Shown: positions 1 through 7,827, numbered from the stretch's first letter. The stretch is DNA of 14,919 nucleotides from Bacteroidetes bacterium UBA3022 (GCA_002346225.1 DDYY01000001.1:1-14919), one strand, 5' to 3'. Notes: generated by a model from the sequence alone, not told the origin. Numbers and translations are program-made.

Positions 1-210
1 GGCAAATGGACTTACGATCAGTTTGCGGAAACCTTGTGGACAGGAATTACTCCTGAAGGGAAGGAGCTGGATCCGAAATTTATGCCATGGGATGCGCTGC
101 GACTGATGTCGGAAACAGAGAAAAAGGCACTGTTCAATTACCTGCATTCAGTACCTCCTAAAGCAGATGCAGAGGTGCTTGCGAAGTATAAGAAAAAAAT
201 GAATAAATAG
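1..210 (+). CDS. c-type cytochrome, C-terminal fragment (5' end outside window)
   Basis: Frame 1 is open from the window edge to TAG at 208-210 and gives 69 residues. The segment contains an F-M-P-W motif (residues 27-30) after a short Gly/Asp-rich loop, followed by an amphipathic helix with M-S-E-T-E and L-F-N-Y-L-H-S-V-P. This is the usual end of class I cytochrome c domains: the Met of M-P-x is the distal haem iron ligand and the last helix packs on the haem. The CXXCH haem-binding site would lie upstream, outside the window, so haem attachment cannot be confirmed. The tail is lysine-rich. Such proteins act in the periplasm or on its membrane face in electron transfer. The partner enzyme is unknown. 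It is separated from the following cluster by 115 bases and is probably not part of it. Confidence 0.75.
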   Translation, partial: GKWTYDQFAETLWTGITPEGKELDPKFMPWDALRLMSETEKKALFNYLHSVPPKADAEVLAKYKKKMNK

Positions 211-264
211 CAGTTGCGTTCGTTTTCTTGCATTGGTTCAAGGGTACTGCGGTAGTGGTAGTAT

Positions 265-302
265 CCGGACAAAATCATGAAGAATAGTACGTGCATGTCC
301 GG
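265..302. repeat. Inverted repeat in the leader of the radical SAM cluster
   Basis: Positions 265-271 (CCGGACA) and 296-302 (TGTCCGG) are perfect 7-base inverted arms separated by 24 bases. They lie in the 115-base gap between the cytochrome gene and the first radical SAM gene, 24 bases before its ATG. No T-run follows, so it does not look like a standard terminator. It could be an operator or a leader hairpin; a chance pairing is also possible. Confidence 0.3.
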
Positions 303-325
303 CGGGAACTTTCTATTTTTACCGG

Positions 326-1825
326 ATGCTACCACGCATCATCTTTTTCAATCCACGCGCTGCGCAACATAAACCAAGGATTCCGAATTCTATCCTTGCC
401 ATTGCAGCGAGCATACATGGAAAATATGAGTATGTGATCGTGGATGGAAATCTGGAAGATGACCCTTATCCTATCCTGGAAAAGCACGTGCGTCAGGGTT
501 ATGATGTGCTGGCTGTGACGGTGATGCCGGGGCCGCAGTTGAAACAGGCCATTCCATTTACAAAAGCCTTGAAGGAAAAATTTCCCGCACTGGTTACCGT
601 TTGGGGCGGCTACTTTGCCTCCAACCAGTGGCAGGTCTGCATGGCTTCGGGTTTTGTGGACTATGTAGTCTACGGGCCGGGCGATCATGCTTTTCCTGCA
701 TTGATGCGCTTGCTGCACCACGGTGGAGATTTATCGGCTATCCCCAATCTGATCTGGAAGCTTTTTGGCATGGTACAGAAGAACAACAAAGACGAGCTCT
801 ACGATCAGGATAGCCTGCCGCCATTGCCCTATGAGAAGCTACACCAGTTTTACCCGATGCAGCGTTACCTGGGAAAGACCTGGTTGGGGAGGGAGACTAT
901 TGCCTATCACAGCAGTGTGGGCTGTCCCTTCAAATGTGCATTTTGCGGCATAGTTCCTATTTACAATGCCCGGTGGAAAGGCAGAAGCGCCGGGGCAATC
1001 TACAGGGATATTAAACGCATTAAAGACCAATTCGGAGGGACCGCCATTGAATTTCACGATAATAACTTCTTTGTTTCCGAGAAACGTACGGTTGCGTTTT
1101 CCCGACTCATCAAGAGTGAAAACATGGTATGGTGGGGGGAAGGAAGAATAGATACCATTGATAAGTACAGCGACCAGAGCCTGGCGCTTATGCGCGATGC
1201 CGGTTGCAGGATGATATTCTTCGGTGCCGAAACAGGGAATGATGCCATCCTTGCCATGATGGACAAGGGGGGCACACAGACAGGTGAACAGATAAAAAAG
1301 TTTGCGGCGCGCATGCAGCGTTTTGATATCATTCCCGAATATTCATTTGTGTTGGGAACGCCTGGAGCATCGGAGGAAGAGGTGAACCGGCAAATCGATC
1401 AGGATATAGCCTTTATCAGGGAAATCAAAGAAATCAACCCGCGTACTGAAATCATAATTTACGTCTACAGTCCGGTGCCAACAGAAGGCTCGGAACTGTA
1501 TGAGGCCTGCAAGAAGAATGGCTTTGCCTTTCCGGAAAAACTGGAAGATTGGGTGCATCCTTCGTGGGAGCATTTTGATTTGCGCAAGAACCCACTGACC
1601 CCCTGGTTAAAGCCGTATATGATCGATAAGATTCGCAATTTTGAAACAGTTTTAAATGGCTATGCCCCCACAGTTTCCGACATACGACTGCAACCTGCAC
1701 AGCGTAAATGGATGCACAGAATAAGTGCATGGCGTTACCACAACCAATGGTATAGGATGCCTTATGAAATCAAAGCTTACCAAAAGCTGACCGCCTACCG
1801 GCAGCCGGAAACGGAAGGGTTCTGA
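326..1825 (+). CDS. Radical SAM enzyme with B12-binding-like N-terminal domain (BchE-like architecture)
   Basis: A 499-residue protein. Residues ~1-150 form a Rossmann-like region typical of cobalamin-binding domains in this superfamily (I-I-F-F-N-P at the start, Y-D-V-L-A-V-T around 59-65, V-W-G-G at 92-95, V-V-Y-G-P-G-D at 114-120). The classical B12 ligand motif DxHxxG is absent, which is common in the BchE-like class. The radical SAM core follows with the [4Fe-4S] cysteines C200, C204 and C207 (G-C-P-F-K-C-A-F-C), an acidic strand I-E-F-H-D-N-N, and F-F-G-A-E-T-G (298-304), a conserved strand of these enzymes. Such proteins cleave SAM to a 5'-deoxyadenosyl radical or perform radical methylations and cyclisations. 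The substrate is unknown. The ATG at 326 fits the family start. The stop TGA overlaps the next ATG by one base (TGATG), so translation is probably coupled. Confidence 0.85.
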   Translation: MLPRIIFFNPRAAQHKPRIPNSILAIAASIHGKYEYVIVDGNLEDDPYPILEKHVRQGYDVLAVTVMPGPQLKQAIPFTKALKEKFPALVTVWGGYFASNQWQVCMASGFVDYVVYGPGDHAFPALMRLLHHGGDLSAIPNLIWKLFGMVQKNNKDELYDQDSLPPLPYEKLHQFYPMQRYLGKTWLGRETIAYHSSVGCPFKCAFCGIVPIYNARWKGRSAGAIYRDIKRIKDQFGGTAIEFHDNNFFVSEKRTVAFSRLIKSENMVWWGEGRIDTIDKYSDQSLALMRDAGCRMIFFGAETGNDAILAMMDKGGTQTGEQIKKFAARMQRFDIIPEYSFVLGTPGASEEEVNRQIDQDIAFIREIKEINPRTEIIIYVYSPVPTEGSELYEACKKNGFAFPEKLEDWVHPSWEHFDLRKNPLTPWLKPYMIDKIRNFETVLNGYAPTVSDIRLQPAQRKWMHRISAWRYHNQWYRMPYEIKAYQKLTAYRQPETEGF

Positions 1826-2520
1826 TGCGCTGGTTATATAGAAAATATGCTCATTTTATCCTGCGGCCCTATTTGCAGTGGAAGCTCAGTAGAAAGGTCG
1901 TATACCGGGCACATGGACTTTACATGGAGGTTCCTCCCGGCGTATTCCATCCGGGATATTTTTTCAGTACAGAGTACCTCCTGGCTTTTCTGCTGCGACA
2001 GGACTGGAAGGATAAAGGTTTTCTGGAGCTGGGATGCGGTAGCGGCTTGATAAGCTTGGTACTGGCCGGTCGGGGAGCCCGGGTAACAGCAGTGGATATT
2101 AACCCTGCTGCAGTGATAGCCCTCCAACAAAATGCCAGTGTCCATCAGCTGGAGCTGGAAGTCCGGGAGAGCGATCTTTTTAGTGCGCTGAATGATCGAC
2201 GTTTTTCTGCTATAGCTATCAATCCACCGTATTATCGAAAGGATCCTGCAGATATGGCACAGCGCGCCTGGTATGCCGGGGGGCAGTTCGAATATTTTAA
2301 GGCGCTGTTCGCCACACTCCGCCCTCATCTTCTGGCGACATCACAGGTATGGATGGTGTTATCGGAGGATTGCGCATTGCGGGAAATTGAAACCATTGCG
2401 CATCAACATCATTTCGAACTAAAGTTACTGGATTCGCGTACTTTCCGTTTTGAAGCCCAAAACATTTATGGCATCATTGACAGGAAGCTGACAAGCCACC
2501 CGGATGGATTTGTATCTTAG
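1825..2520 (+). CDS. Class I SAM-dependent methyltransferase, NPPY type (HemK/RsmC-like)
   Basis: A 231-residue protein with a complete small class I methyltransferase domain. Motif I is F-L-E-L-G-C-G-S-G (66-74), which binds SAM; the acidic ribose-binding residue is D91 in V-D-I-N; and N-P-P-Y is at 133-136. N-P-P-Y is known from enzymes that methylate amide or exocyclic amino nitrogens (PrmC/HemK, RsmC/RlmG, N6-adenine enzymes). The N-terminal ~60 residues are basic and aromatic (R-K-Y, Y-L-Q-W-K) and do not match the long helical domain of PrmC, so this is unlikely to be the housekeeping release-factor enzyme. It starts one base inside the previous stop and lies 6 bases ahead of the next gene, so it belongs to the radical SAM cluster. 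It probably methylates the cluster's product or intermediate; that is inference from position. Confidence 0.8.
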   Translation: MRWLYRKYAHFILRPYLQWKLSRKVVYRAHGLYMEVPPGVFHPGYFFSTEYLLAFLLRQDWKDKGFLELGCGSGLISLVLAGRGARVTAVDINPAAVIALQQNASVHQLELEVRESDLFSALNDRRFSAIAINPPYYRKDPADMAQRAWYAGGQFEYFKALFATLRPHLLATSQVWMVLSEDCALREIETIAHQHHFELKLLDSRTFRFEAQNIYGIIDRKLTSHPDGFVS

Positions 2521-2526
2521 TATTCC

Positions 2527-3483
2527 ATGCAGGTCGCTTATTCCCAGTCAGATTTACCCCGGCCATTGAACAGAGAGGAAGCCGCTCTGCTCAAAGCATT
2601 GGTTTATTTTGACATCTTTCGGTATCCGCTCACCTTATCTGAGATGGTGCAGTTTGCACCTGAAAAGTTTCATTCTCCGGAAGCAGCTGAGCTGGCAGCC
2701 AGGGGGCTGGAGACCTCGTTTATCATAAAGCGGGTAGGGGAGTTCTGGTCGTTGCACCATGATTACGCCATGGTTACCAGACGATTGAAGGGCAACAGTA
2801 TGGCTGAAGATGTGAATGGCAAAGCACAGCGGATGTCTGCCTTTATGCATAAGTTTCCCTTTGTGCGCAGTGTCAACATTTCAGGATCTCTTTCCAAGAA
2901 TTACTTTGATGCGGGTACAGACATAGATTATTTTATAATAACTGCGCCCGATCGCATCTGGCTTTGCAGAACTTTGCTGGCGCTGTACAAGAAGATATTT
3001 CTGCTCAACCGCCGCAAGTACTTTTGCATCAATTACTTCATCAGTTCAGAAGAGCTGGATATTCCGGATAAAAACCTCTTTGCCGCAACGGAAATACTTA
3101 CCCTGAGAAATATGACGGGAAGCGACATCTATGCCCGCTTCCTGGAGCATAACCAATGGGCTTTTTTACATTTTCCCAATGCAGAAAAAGGCAGTATCAC
3201 TATAGCTGAAAAAAAGGATGGCTGGTTGAAGCGCCGGTTAGAAACCATGCTGTCCGGAAAAATGGGACAGCGTCTGGACGATGCCTGTTTCCGTCTCACT
3301 TTTGCCTTCTGGCAACGCAAGTTCAGTTATATGCGACAGTCTGAATTCAAGGTCAATCTGCGATCCAAGAAGCAGGTGAGCAAGCATCATCCCCAGGGTT
3401 TTCAGTTCAAGGTAATGCAGGCTTTTGAAGAGCGCTGCCGCCGGCTGGAACAACAATATAATATCCTTTTCCCCCATGAGTGA
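2527..3483 (+). CDS. Nucleotidyltransferase-fold protein (Pol beta superfamily)
   Basis: A 318-residue protein. Residues ~18-75 look like a small helical or winged-helix segment (L-L-K-A-L-V-Y-F-D-I-F). The central part has the nucleotidyltransferase signature: I-S-G-S (118-121) followed by D132-I-D134. This G-S-x(n)-D-x-D pattern supplies two metal-binding carboxylates in the Pol beta/minimal nucleotidyltransferase fold. A third carboxylate usually found in active members cannot be assigned by eye, though the D-I-P-D and A-T-E-I-L-T-L segments around 178-193 are candidates. The C-terminal third is basic and helical. Members transfer AMP, CMP or other NMP groups to small molecules, proteins or RNA, and some are inactive scaffolds. 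The start ATG at 2527 is 6 bases after the methyltransferase stop. The 3' end overlaps the next gene by 8 bases, indicating co-expression. The acceptor is unknown. Confidence 0.75.
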   Translation: MQVAYSQSDLPRPLNREEAALLKALVYFDIFRYPLTLSEMVQFAPEKFHSPEAAELAARGLETSFIIKRVGEFWSLHHDYAMVTRRLKGNSMAEDVNGKAQRMSAFMHKFPFVRSVNISGSLSKNYFDAGTDIDYFIITAPDRIWLCRTLLALYKKIFLLNRRKYFCINYFISSEELDIPDKNLFAATEILTLRNMTGSDIYARFLEHNQWAFLHFPNAEKGSITIAEKKDGWLKRRLETMLSGKMGQRLDDACFRLTFAFWQRKFSYMRQSEFKVNLRSKKQVSKHHPQGFQFKVMQAFEERCRRLEQQYNILFPHE

Positions 3484-4924
3484 TATCTTGCTGGTCAACA
3501 CGTATTTCTTGCAACTCGATCCCAAGCAGGACCGCAACATGATGCCCTATCCACCATTGGGTGCTTTGTATGCGGCTGCCAAGCTGCGCGAAGACGGACA
3601 CCACGTTGCTTTTTTCGATACCCAGTTTGCAGATGGTGCGGCAGATGTATATCCTGCGATAGATGCACATGCAGGGAAATGGTTGATTATTTACGACGAT
3701 GGCTTCAATTACCTCACCAAGATGTGCCTGGTCAATATGCGGGAGGCCTGCTTCGACATGATCAGATATGCGCACTCCAAAGGATGCAGGATAGCCATTT
3801 CTTCATCAGATGCTACAGATCACTGGAAAGAATACCTAGATCAGGGTGCTGACTACATCATGATAGGAGAAGCTGAACAAACGGTCAGTGAATTGACAGC
3901 TGGTGGCGAAAGTGTCAGCGACGTGGCAAATATTCCCGGACTTGCCTATCAGGATAAGGGCGCATTTTTAAGAACTGCTCCGCGCAGTGTTCTACGGAAT
4001 CTGGATGAGCTGCCTGCCCCTGCCTGGGATTTGGTAGATACCGCAGCTTACCGCCGCAGATGGATGGAAAGGCACGGATATTTTTCCCTTAATGTCGCTA
4101 CTACCAGAGGTTGTCCGTTTAAATGTAACTGGTGTGCCAAGCCTATTTACGGTAATCGTTACAATGCCCATTCACCGGCTTATGTAGCAGATCAGATTGC
4201 AGATATGGTGCAACATATGAAGGCTTATCATATTTGGTTTTGTGATGATATATTTGGCTTGAAGCCGGGTTGGATAAAGGCGTTCAGACAGGAAGTGGAG
4301 CAACGCCAATTGCGTTTTCGATTCAAGATTCAGTCCCGGGCCGATTTGTTGTTAGAGGAATCCAATATTGCAGATCTCGCTGCATCGGGTTGTGAGGAAG
4401 TCTGGATAGGCGCGGAGAGCGGTTCCCAGATGATACTCGATGCCATGGATAAGGGAACTACCATCGCCCAGATAAAGGAAAGTACGCACCTGATGAAGCG
4501 TTATGGCATAAGGCCATGTTTCTTTTTGCAGTTTGGTTATCCCGGTGAAACTGCTGCTGAAATTCGGGAGACTATTGCCTTGATGCAGGAGCTAATGCCG
4601 TATGATATCGGCATTTCTGTTTCCTATCCGTTACCGGGTACCGTTTTTTACGAACGGGTCAAGTCGCAGATGGAAGGTAAAACCAACTGGAGTGACAGCG
4701 ATGAACTGGCCATGATGTTTACTGGTACCTATCCACCAGCTTTCTATAAAGTGTTACACCGGTATGTACACCACTTGTTCAGGAAGGCACAGGGCAAAGC
4801 ACAATGGAGCAATTTGCTCGCCGGAAAACGCCCGGATAATTTCAGAAGATTAGCACTGTATCCCTATCACCTGGTGGCAGCTATTCAGCACAAAAGGCAA
4901 TTGCGTCCTATCGCAGCAGTGTAA
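3476..4924 (+). CDS. Second radical SAM enzyme with B12-binding-like N-terminal domain (BchE-like)
   Basis: A 482-residue protein. The N-terminus M-S-D-I-L-L-V-N-T-Y and P-Y-P-P-L-G-A-L-Y-A-A-A (24-35) are the typical opening of cobalamin-binding radical SAM proteins, and Y-I-M-I-G-E-A-E (127-134) is their conserved end-of-domain strand. The radical SAM cysteines are C213, C217 and C220 (G-C-P-F-K-C-N-W-C). Further core strands are W-F-C-D-D-I-F (254-260), I-G-A-E-S-G-S (311-317) and F-G-Y-P-G-E-T (353-359). I chose ATG 3476 rather than an in-frame TTG 51 bases upstream, because the family starts at this point and the upstream extension lies wholly inside the previous gene. The overlap with the preceding stop is 8 bases. 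It differs from the first radical SAM protein enough to suggest a separate step. No DxHxxG motif is present. Its stop lies inside the convergent adhesin gene. Confidence 0.85.
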   Translation: MSDILLVNTYFLQLDPKQDRNMMPYPPLGALYAAAKLREDGHHVAFFDTQFADGAADVYPAIDAHAGKWLIIYDDGFNYLTKMCLVNMREACFDMIRYAHSKGCRIAISSSDATDHWKEYLDQGADYIMIGEAEQTVSELTAGGESVSDVANIPGLAYQDKGAFLRTAPRSVLRNLDELPAPAWDLVDTAAYRRRWMERHGYFSLNVATTRGCPFKCNWCAKPIYGNRYNAHSPAYVADQIADMVQHMKAYHIWFCDDIFGLKPGWIKAFRQEVEQRQLRFRFKIQSRADLLLEESNIADLAASGCEEVWIGAESGSQMILDAMDKGTTIAQIKESTHLMKRYGIRPCFFLQFGYPGETAAEIRETIALMQELMPYDIGISVSYPLPGTVFYERVKSQMEGKTNWSDSDELAMMFTGTYPPAFYKVLHRYVHHLFRKAQGKAQWSNLLAGKRPDNFRRLALYPYHLVAAIQHKRQLRPIAAV

Positions 4925-7715
4925 CATTGCCGATTTCAATGCGTGTGTCGCCTTCGATGAATTCCAGTTCCATCACGTAGCTGTAAACACCACTGGCACC
5001 TGCTGTTCCACGAACGCTGCCATCCCATCCTGCAGTGATATCTGCAGCCGGAATATTGGTTCTTTCAAATACGATATTTCCCCATCTGTCGTACACGCGC
5101 ATAGAGCGAATGGTAACCAGATTTAATCCAAAAGCCGTGAAGTAATCATTCACCAAATCGCCGTTGGGCGTGAACGAATTTGGAATGAATGCATAATCCT
5201 CAGGGTCAGGTAAAACCGTGATATAGATTTCATCGTAGGCTACGCAACCGTTTTCGTTGTAGCTGGTCAGCAAGATCGTTCCGGATTCAGGCGGACTGGC
5301 TGTAGTACTGTCGCATTGTACACAGGCTACCCATGCTGCCGGCGACCAGTTGTAGTCACCACCGGTATTCCCCCATATGGGTGTTCCGTAACCTATGATC
5401 ATCTCTGCAGAACCGTAAGCCTCTGCGTTGTTGGCATCTACTTCAATGAACATGGTAGTGTCGGAGCTACAGCCATTGCCATCAGTAAAAGTGTACTGTA
5501 TAGCATAGGGACCGCCAACTCCGGCAGTCTGCACATCAAATACAGCACCTGCTACGTTGGTGCCGGAGAATGTGCCGCCCGCAGGACTAGCTATAAGCGT
5601 AATGGAACCCTCTTCAAAACAGGTAACCGAAGGCAGGTCGAAAACTAATACGGGATTGGGATGTACTGTCAGGTTGGTGGTTATCACCGAATCGCATCCG
5701 AATACGGTAGTATATGCATTGACATAAGTGCCGCTCTCTGTGGCGATGGTGCCATCGGGCAACAGGTATTCTTCGTTGTCGCAAATTTCCGCATCCACTG
5801 TTGCGTAAGTAACGCTCAACTCTTCCACTGTCGTGTAAATAATGGAATCACATCCATTAATGGTGCTAAGGGTGGTGCTGTAAAAACCTGCACCGACACT
5901 GCTGCCATCGGGCAGGGTGTAGGTAGCGCCCTCGCAGATGCCTGCATCGACATTCACTGCGTACACCGGCCAGAGTTCAAGGGTGGTAAACACCAGCGAA
6001 TCACAGCCAGAGGCAGCGGTAAGCACGGAAGTGTAGGTACCGGCACTGGAGGTAACGGTTCCATCGGGTAAGGTGTAAAAGTCACCGTCGCAGATGAATG
6101 CATCCTGGCTGGTTTCCGGTATGGGTAGAATTTCGAGGGTGGTTTGCACTACTGAATCACAGCCACTTACACTACTCAAGGTACTGGAGTAAATACCACC
6201 TGCAGTAACAGCTACGCCATCCGGTAAAATATAAGTATCTCCATCGCAGATGCTGGCGTCTACACTAACATCGAATACCGGCAGAATCGAGAGATTGGTG
6301 GTAATGGAAGAATCGCAATCGGCTGCTGCTGTCGGCAATACCACTGTATAGGAACCGGCATCGGCAACGGTAGTGCCATCCGGTAAAGTATAGCTGTCGC
6401 CATCACAAATGGCAGCATCTATAGAGATATCATATAAGGGTGCAATAGTAATAGAGGTGCTGTAAGAAATGGGCGGGCAACCCCCACCGGAGGGCAGCGT
6501 ATTGGTAACTGTGTACGTACCGGGACTGGAAGCCACGGTATTAATGGTACCTGAACTTACGGAGAAAGACAGTCCGCCCGGCGAAGCACTGAACGTTCCG
6601 GATTCAGCATCTGCTCCCAAAATAATGGGCACAGAACCTAAGTCATTGCAAAATGGAGAACCTGCATAGCTGAAATCAGCAATGGAAGGTTCGTTGATTT
6701 CAATTACGCTGAAAGCTACCAGCGTATCAATAGCACACCCATCGGCGATGACGGTATTATAGACCGTGTAGGTGCCGGGCACAGATGCACTCAGGTCGAT
6801 GGAACCGGTGGCGGGGTCCAGCACCAATCCGTCGGGTGTTGCTGAAAACACCCCGGGAACGCCATCTGCACCAAATTCAGGTTCAGGGTCGGTGCCGGTG
6901 GTACAGAAAAGACTACCGGTGCCAAATCCTGTTTCAGGAAAGGTAAATGATGCCGAAACGGTGGTGGAAAGACTATTGGCCCTTAGAAATACGCCTGAGT
7001 CATAAATATGGTCGGCTTCGTCGCCAATAGCGAGTTTCAAGTGATAGGTTTCACCCGGAATTACGGCGCTGATGGCCGTGAGTACAGTGGTGAATCCGTC
7101 GTATTGAATGTAGTAAGGATCTCCGGCAGGCACTCCCGTATTGTTGTTGTAAAACATGGAGTAGCTGGTGAGGTTGACATTGTCGATGGTTACCGGCAAC
7201 GTTGTTCCGGGGATGAGGGCAATGTTGACCGCACCAACTATGCCGGGACCGCTGATCCAGAAGGCAAAAGCGTCGTTGATGGAACCCACAAATTCATTGT
7301 ATTCTTCACTGCCAAAGGCATAGTCGAATGAAACGGTATCGCATTCGGGAATAATATCTATTTCCAGCACACAGGCATCGTAGGTGGTACCGACGCCGGG
7401 TAGGGCGTTGAGGTCAGGGTCACCACTTGTGCCGTTATTGTAGCCCAGGCTTCCGGAGTTATTCGGGCCTTCTGCATTGGTGGCACGTCCGGTTGTTAAA
7501 ACAAATCCACTATCAATCCCCAGGTTGCAATCGATACAATCGAAAAGTCCGGATGCCAAAGTGGGACAATCCAGTTCGGCACCCACAATTTCAATTCCTG
7601 TTCCTACCAGTTCCTCAGCAAGCTGCATTGCCGTATAGCCTGTTGTTACGTCCAGCTGGGCGTGGGCAATGTTGATGCATCCTAAGAGGAGAACGGTGAG
7701 GAAAAAATGTTTCAT
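4908..7715 (-). CDS. Secreted adhesin-like protein: choice-of-anchor L domain, repeats, T9SS type B (CHU_C) sorting domain
   Basis: A 935-residue protein. A signal peptide occupies residues 1-20 (charged K-H, hydrophobic F-F-L-T-V-L-L-L, ending A-H-A-Q). Residues ~25-250 match the choice-of-anchor L domain: G-I-D-S-G-F-V-L-T-T-G, then F-D-Y-A-F-G-S-E-E-Y-N-E-F (130-142), N-D-A-F-A-F-W-I-S-G-P-G, and a closing L-K-L-A-I-G-D. Two beta-rich modules with G-T-Y-T-V (~278-340 and ~353-426) follow, then five ~52-residue Cys-containing repeats (432-691), one more PKD/Ig-like module (~694-759), and a C-terminal gliding-motility/CHU_C domain (~841-935) with F-I-P-N-S-F-T-P-N-G-D, V-Y-D-R-W-G and G-V-Y-S-Y-V. 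That domain directs export through the type IX secretion system with type B sorting. The protein is expected at the cell surface or in the medium, likely in adhesion or matrix; the ligand is unknown. No catalytic domain is visible. Confidence 0.9.
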   Translation of the reverse strand: MKHFFLTVLLLGCINIAHAQLDVTTGYTAMQLAEELVGTGIEIVGAELDCPTLASGLFDCIDCNLGIDSGFVLTTGRATNAEGPNNSGSLGYNNGTSGDPDLNALPGVGTTYDACVLEIDIIPECDTVSFDYAFGSEEYNEFVGSINDAFAFWISGPGIVGAVNIALIPGTTLPVTIDNVNLTSYSMFYNNNTGVPAGDPYYIQYDGFTTVLTAISAVIPGETYHLKLAIGDEADHIYDSGVFLRANSLSTTVSASFTFPETGFGTGSLFCTTGTDPEPEFGADGVPGVFSATPDGLVLDPATGSIDLSASVPGTYTVYNTVIADGCAIDTLVAFSVIEINEPSIADFSYAGSPFCNDLGSVPIILGADAESGTFSASPGGLSFSVSSGTINTVASSPGTYTVTNTLPSGGGCPPISYSTSITIAPLYDISIDAAICDGDSYTLPDGTTVADAGSYTVVLPTAAADCDSSITTNLSILPVFDVSVDASICDGDTYILPDGVAVTAGGIYSSTLSSVSGCDSVVQTTLEILPIPETSQDAFICDGDFYTLPDGTVTSSAGTYTSVLTAASGCDSLVFTTLELWPVYAVNVDAGICEGATYTLPDGSSVGAGFYSTTLSTINGCDSIIYTTVEELSVTYATVDAEICDNEEYLLPDGTIATESGTYVNAYTTVFGCDSVITTNLTVHPNPVLVFDLPSVTCFEEGSITLIASPAGGTFSGTNVAGAVFDVQTAGVGGPYAIQYTFTDGNGCSSDTTMFIEVDANNAEAYGSAEMIIGYGTPIWGNTGGDYNWSPAAWVACVQCDSTTASPPESGTILLTSYNENGCVAYDEIYITVLPDPEDYAFIPNSFTPNGDLVNDYFTAFGLNLVTIRSMRVYDRWGNIVFERTNIPAADITAGWDGSVRGTAGASGVYSYVMELEFIEGDTRIEIGNVTLLR
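5643..6422 (-). repeat. Five tandem ~52-codon repeats inside the adhesin gene
   Basis: Residues 432-484, 485-536, 537-588, 589-639 and 640-691 share the pattern D-A-x-I-C-[DE]-G-x-x-Y-x-L-P-D-G, G-x-Y, then [GD]-C-D-S and a T-T-x-L strand ending in a proline. Each unit holds two cysteines, one near the start and one in C-D-S, which could form one disulfide per module outside the cell. The repeats are clearly diverged from one another, so they are not a recent expansion. Unit 5 departs most: C-D-N-E-E replaces C-D-G-D. Confidence 0.85.
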
Positions 7716-7735
7716 GGATGAATGGAATTAATCAA

Positions 7736-7767
7736 TAAAAGTAGAAAATACCCTGCATTCAGACAAA
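7736..7767 (-). promoter_or_regulatory. Bacteroidota-type promoter for the adhesin gene
   Basis: Reading the minus strand, TTTG at 7767-7764 is followed by a 20-base spacer and TACTTTTA at 7743-7736. This is one base off the Bacteroidota -7 consensus TAnnTTTG, with the -33 TTTG at the expected distance. It lies about 20 bases before the adhesin ATG (7715). It is a visual match only. Confidence 0.5.
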
Positions 7768-7795
7768 AATGGCTGCTTCGCGCTTTCAAGGGCAG

Positions 7796-7827
7796 TTTTG
7801 TGGCAGCCATTCTGTTCCTTACCTTCA
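7796..7827 (+). promoter_or_regulatory. Possible promoter for ridA
   Basis: TTTTG at 7796-7800 is followed by 19 bases and TACCTTCA at 7820-7827. The -33 part and the spacing fit the Bacteroidota promoter; the -7 part has two mismatches to TAnnTTTG. The ridA ATG is 18 bases further on. The divergent adhesin promoter sits on the other side of the same 130-base gap. Confidence 0.3.

Noticed and set aside
211..325. Cobalamin riboswitch ahead of the B12-type radical SAM cluster
   Set aside because: The gap is only 115 bases and I see neither a B12-box-like sequence nor the multi-stem layout; only a single inverted repeat is present.
3425..3475. TTG start 17 codons upstream for the second radical SAM gene
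   Set aside because: The extension lies fully inside the nucleotidyltransferase gene and adds no conserved residues; ATG 3476 gives the standard family N-terminus.
5316..7675. Several plus-strand open frames opposite the adhesin gene
   Set aside because: They are shadows of the GC-balanced repeat-rich coding strand; their translations are low in recognisable domains and they lack promoters or conserved motifs.
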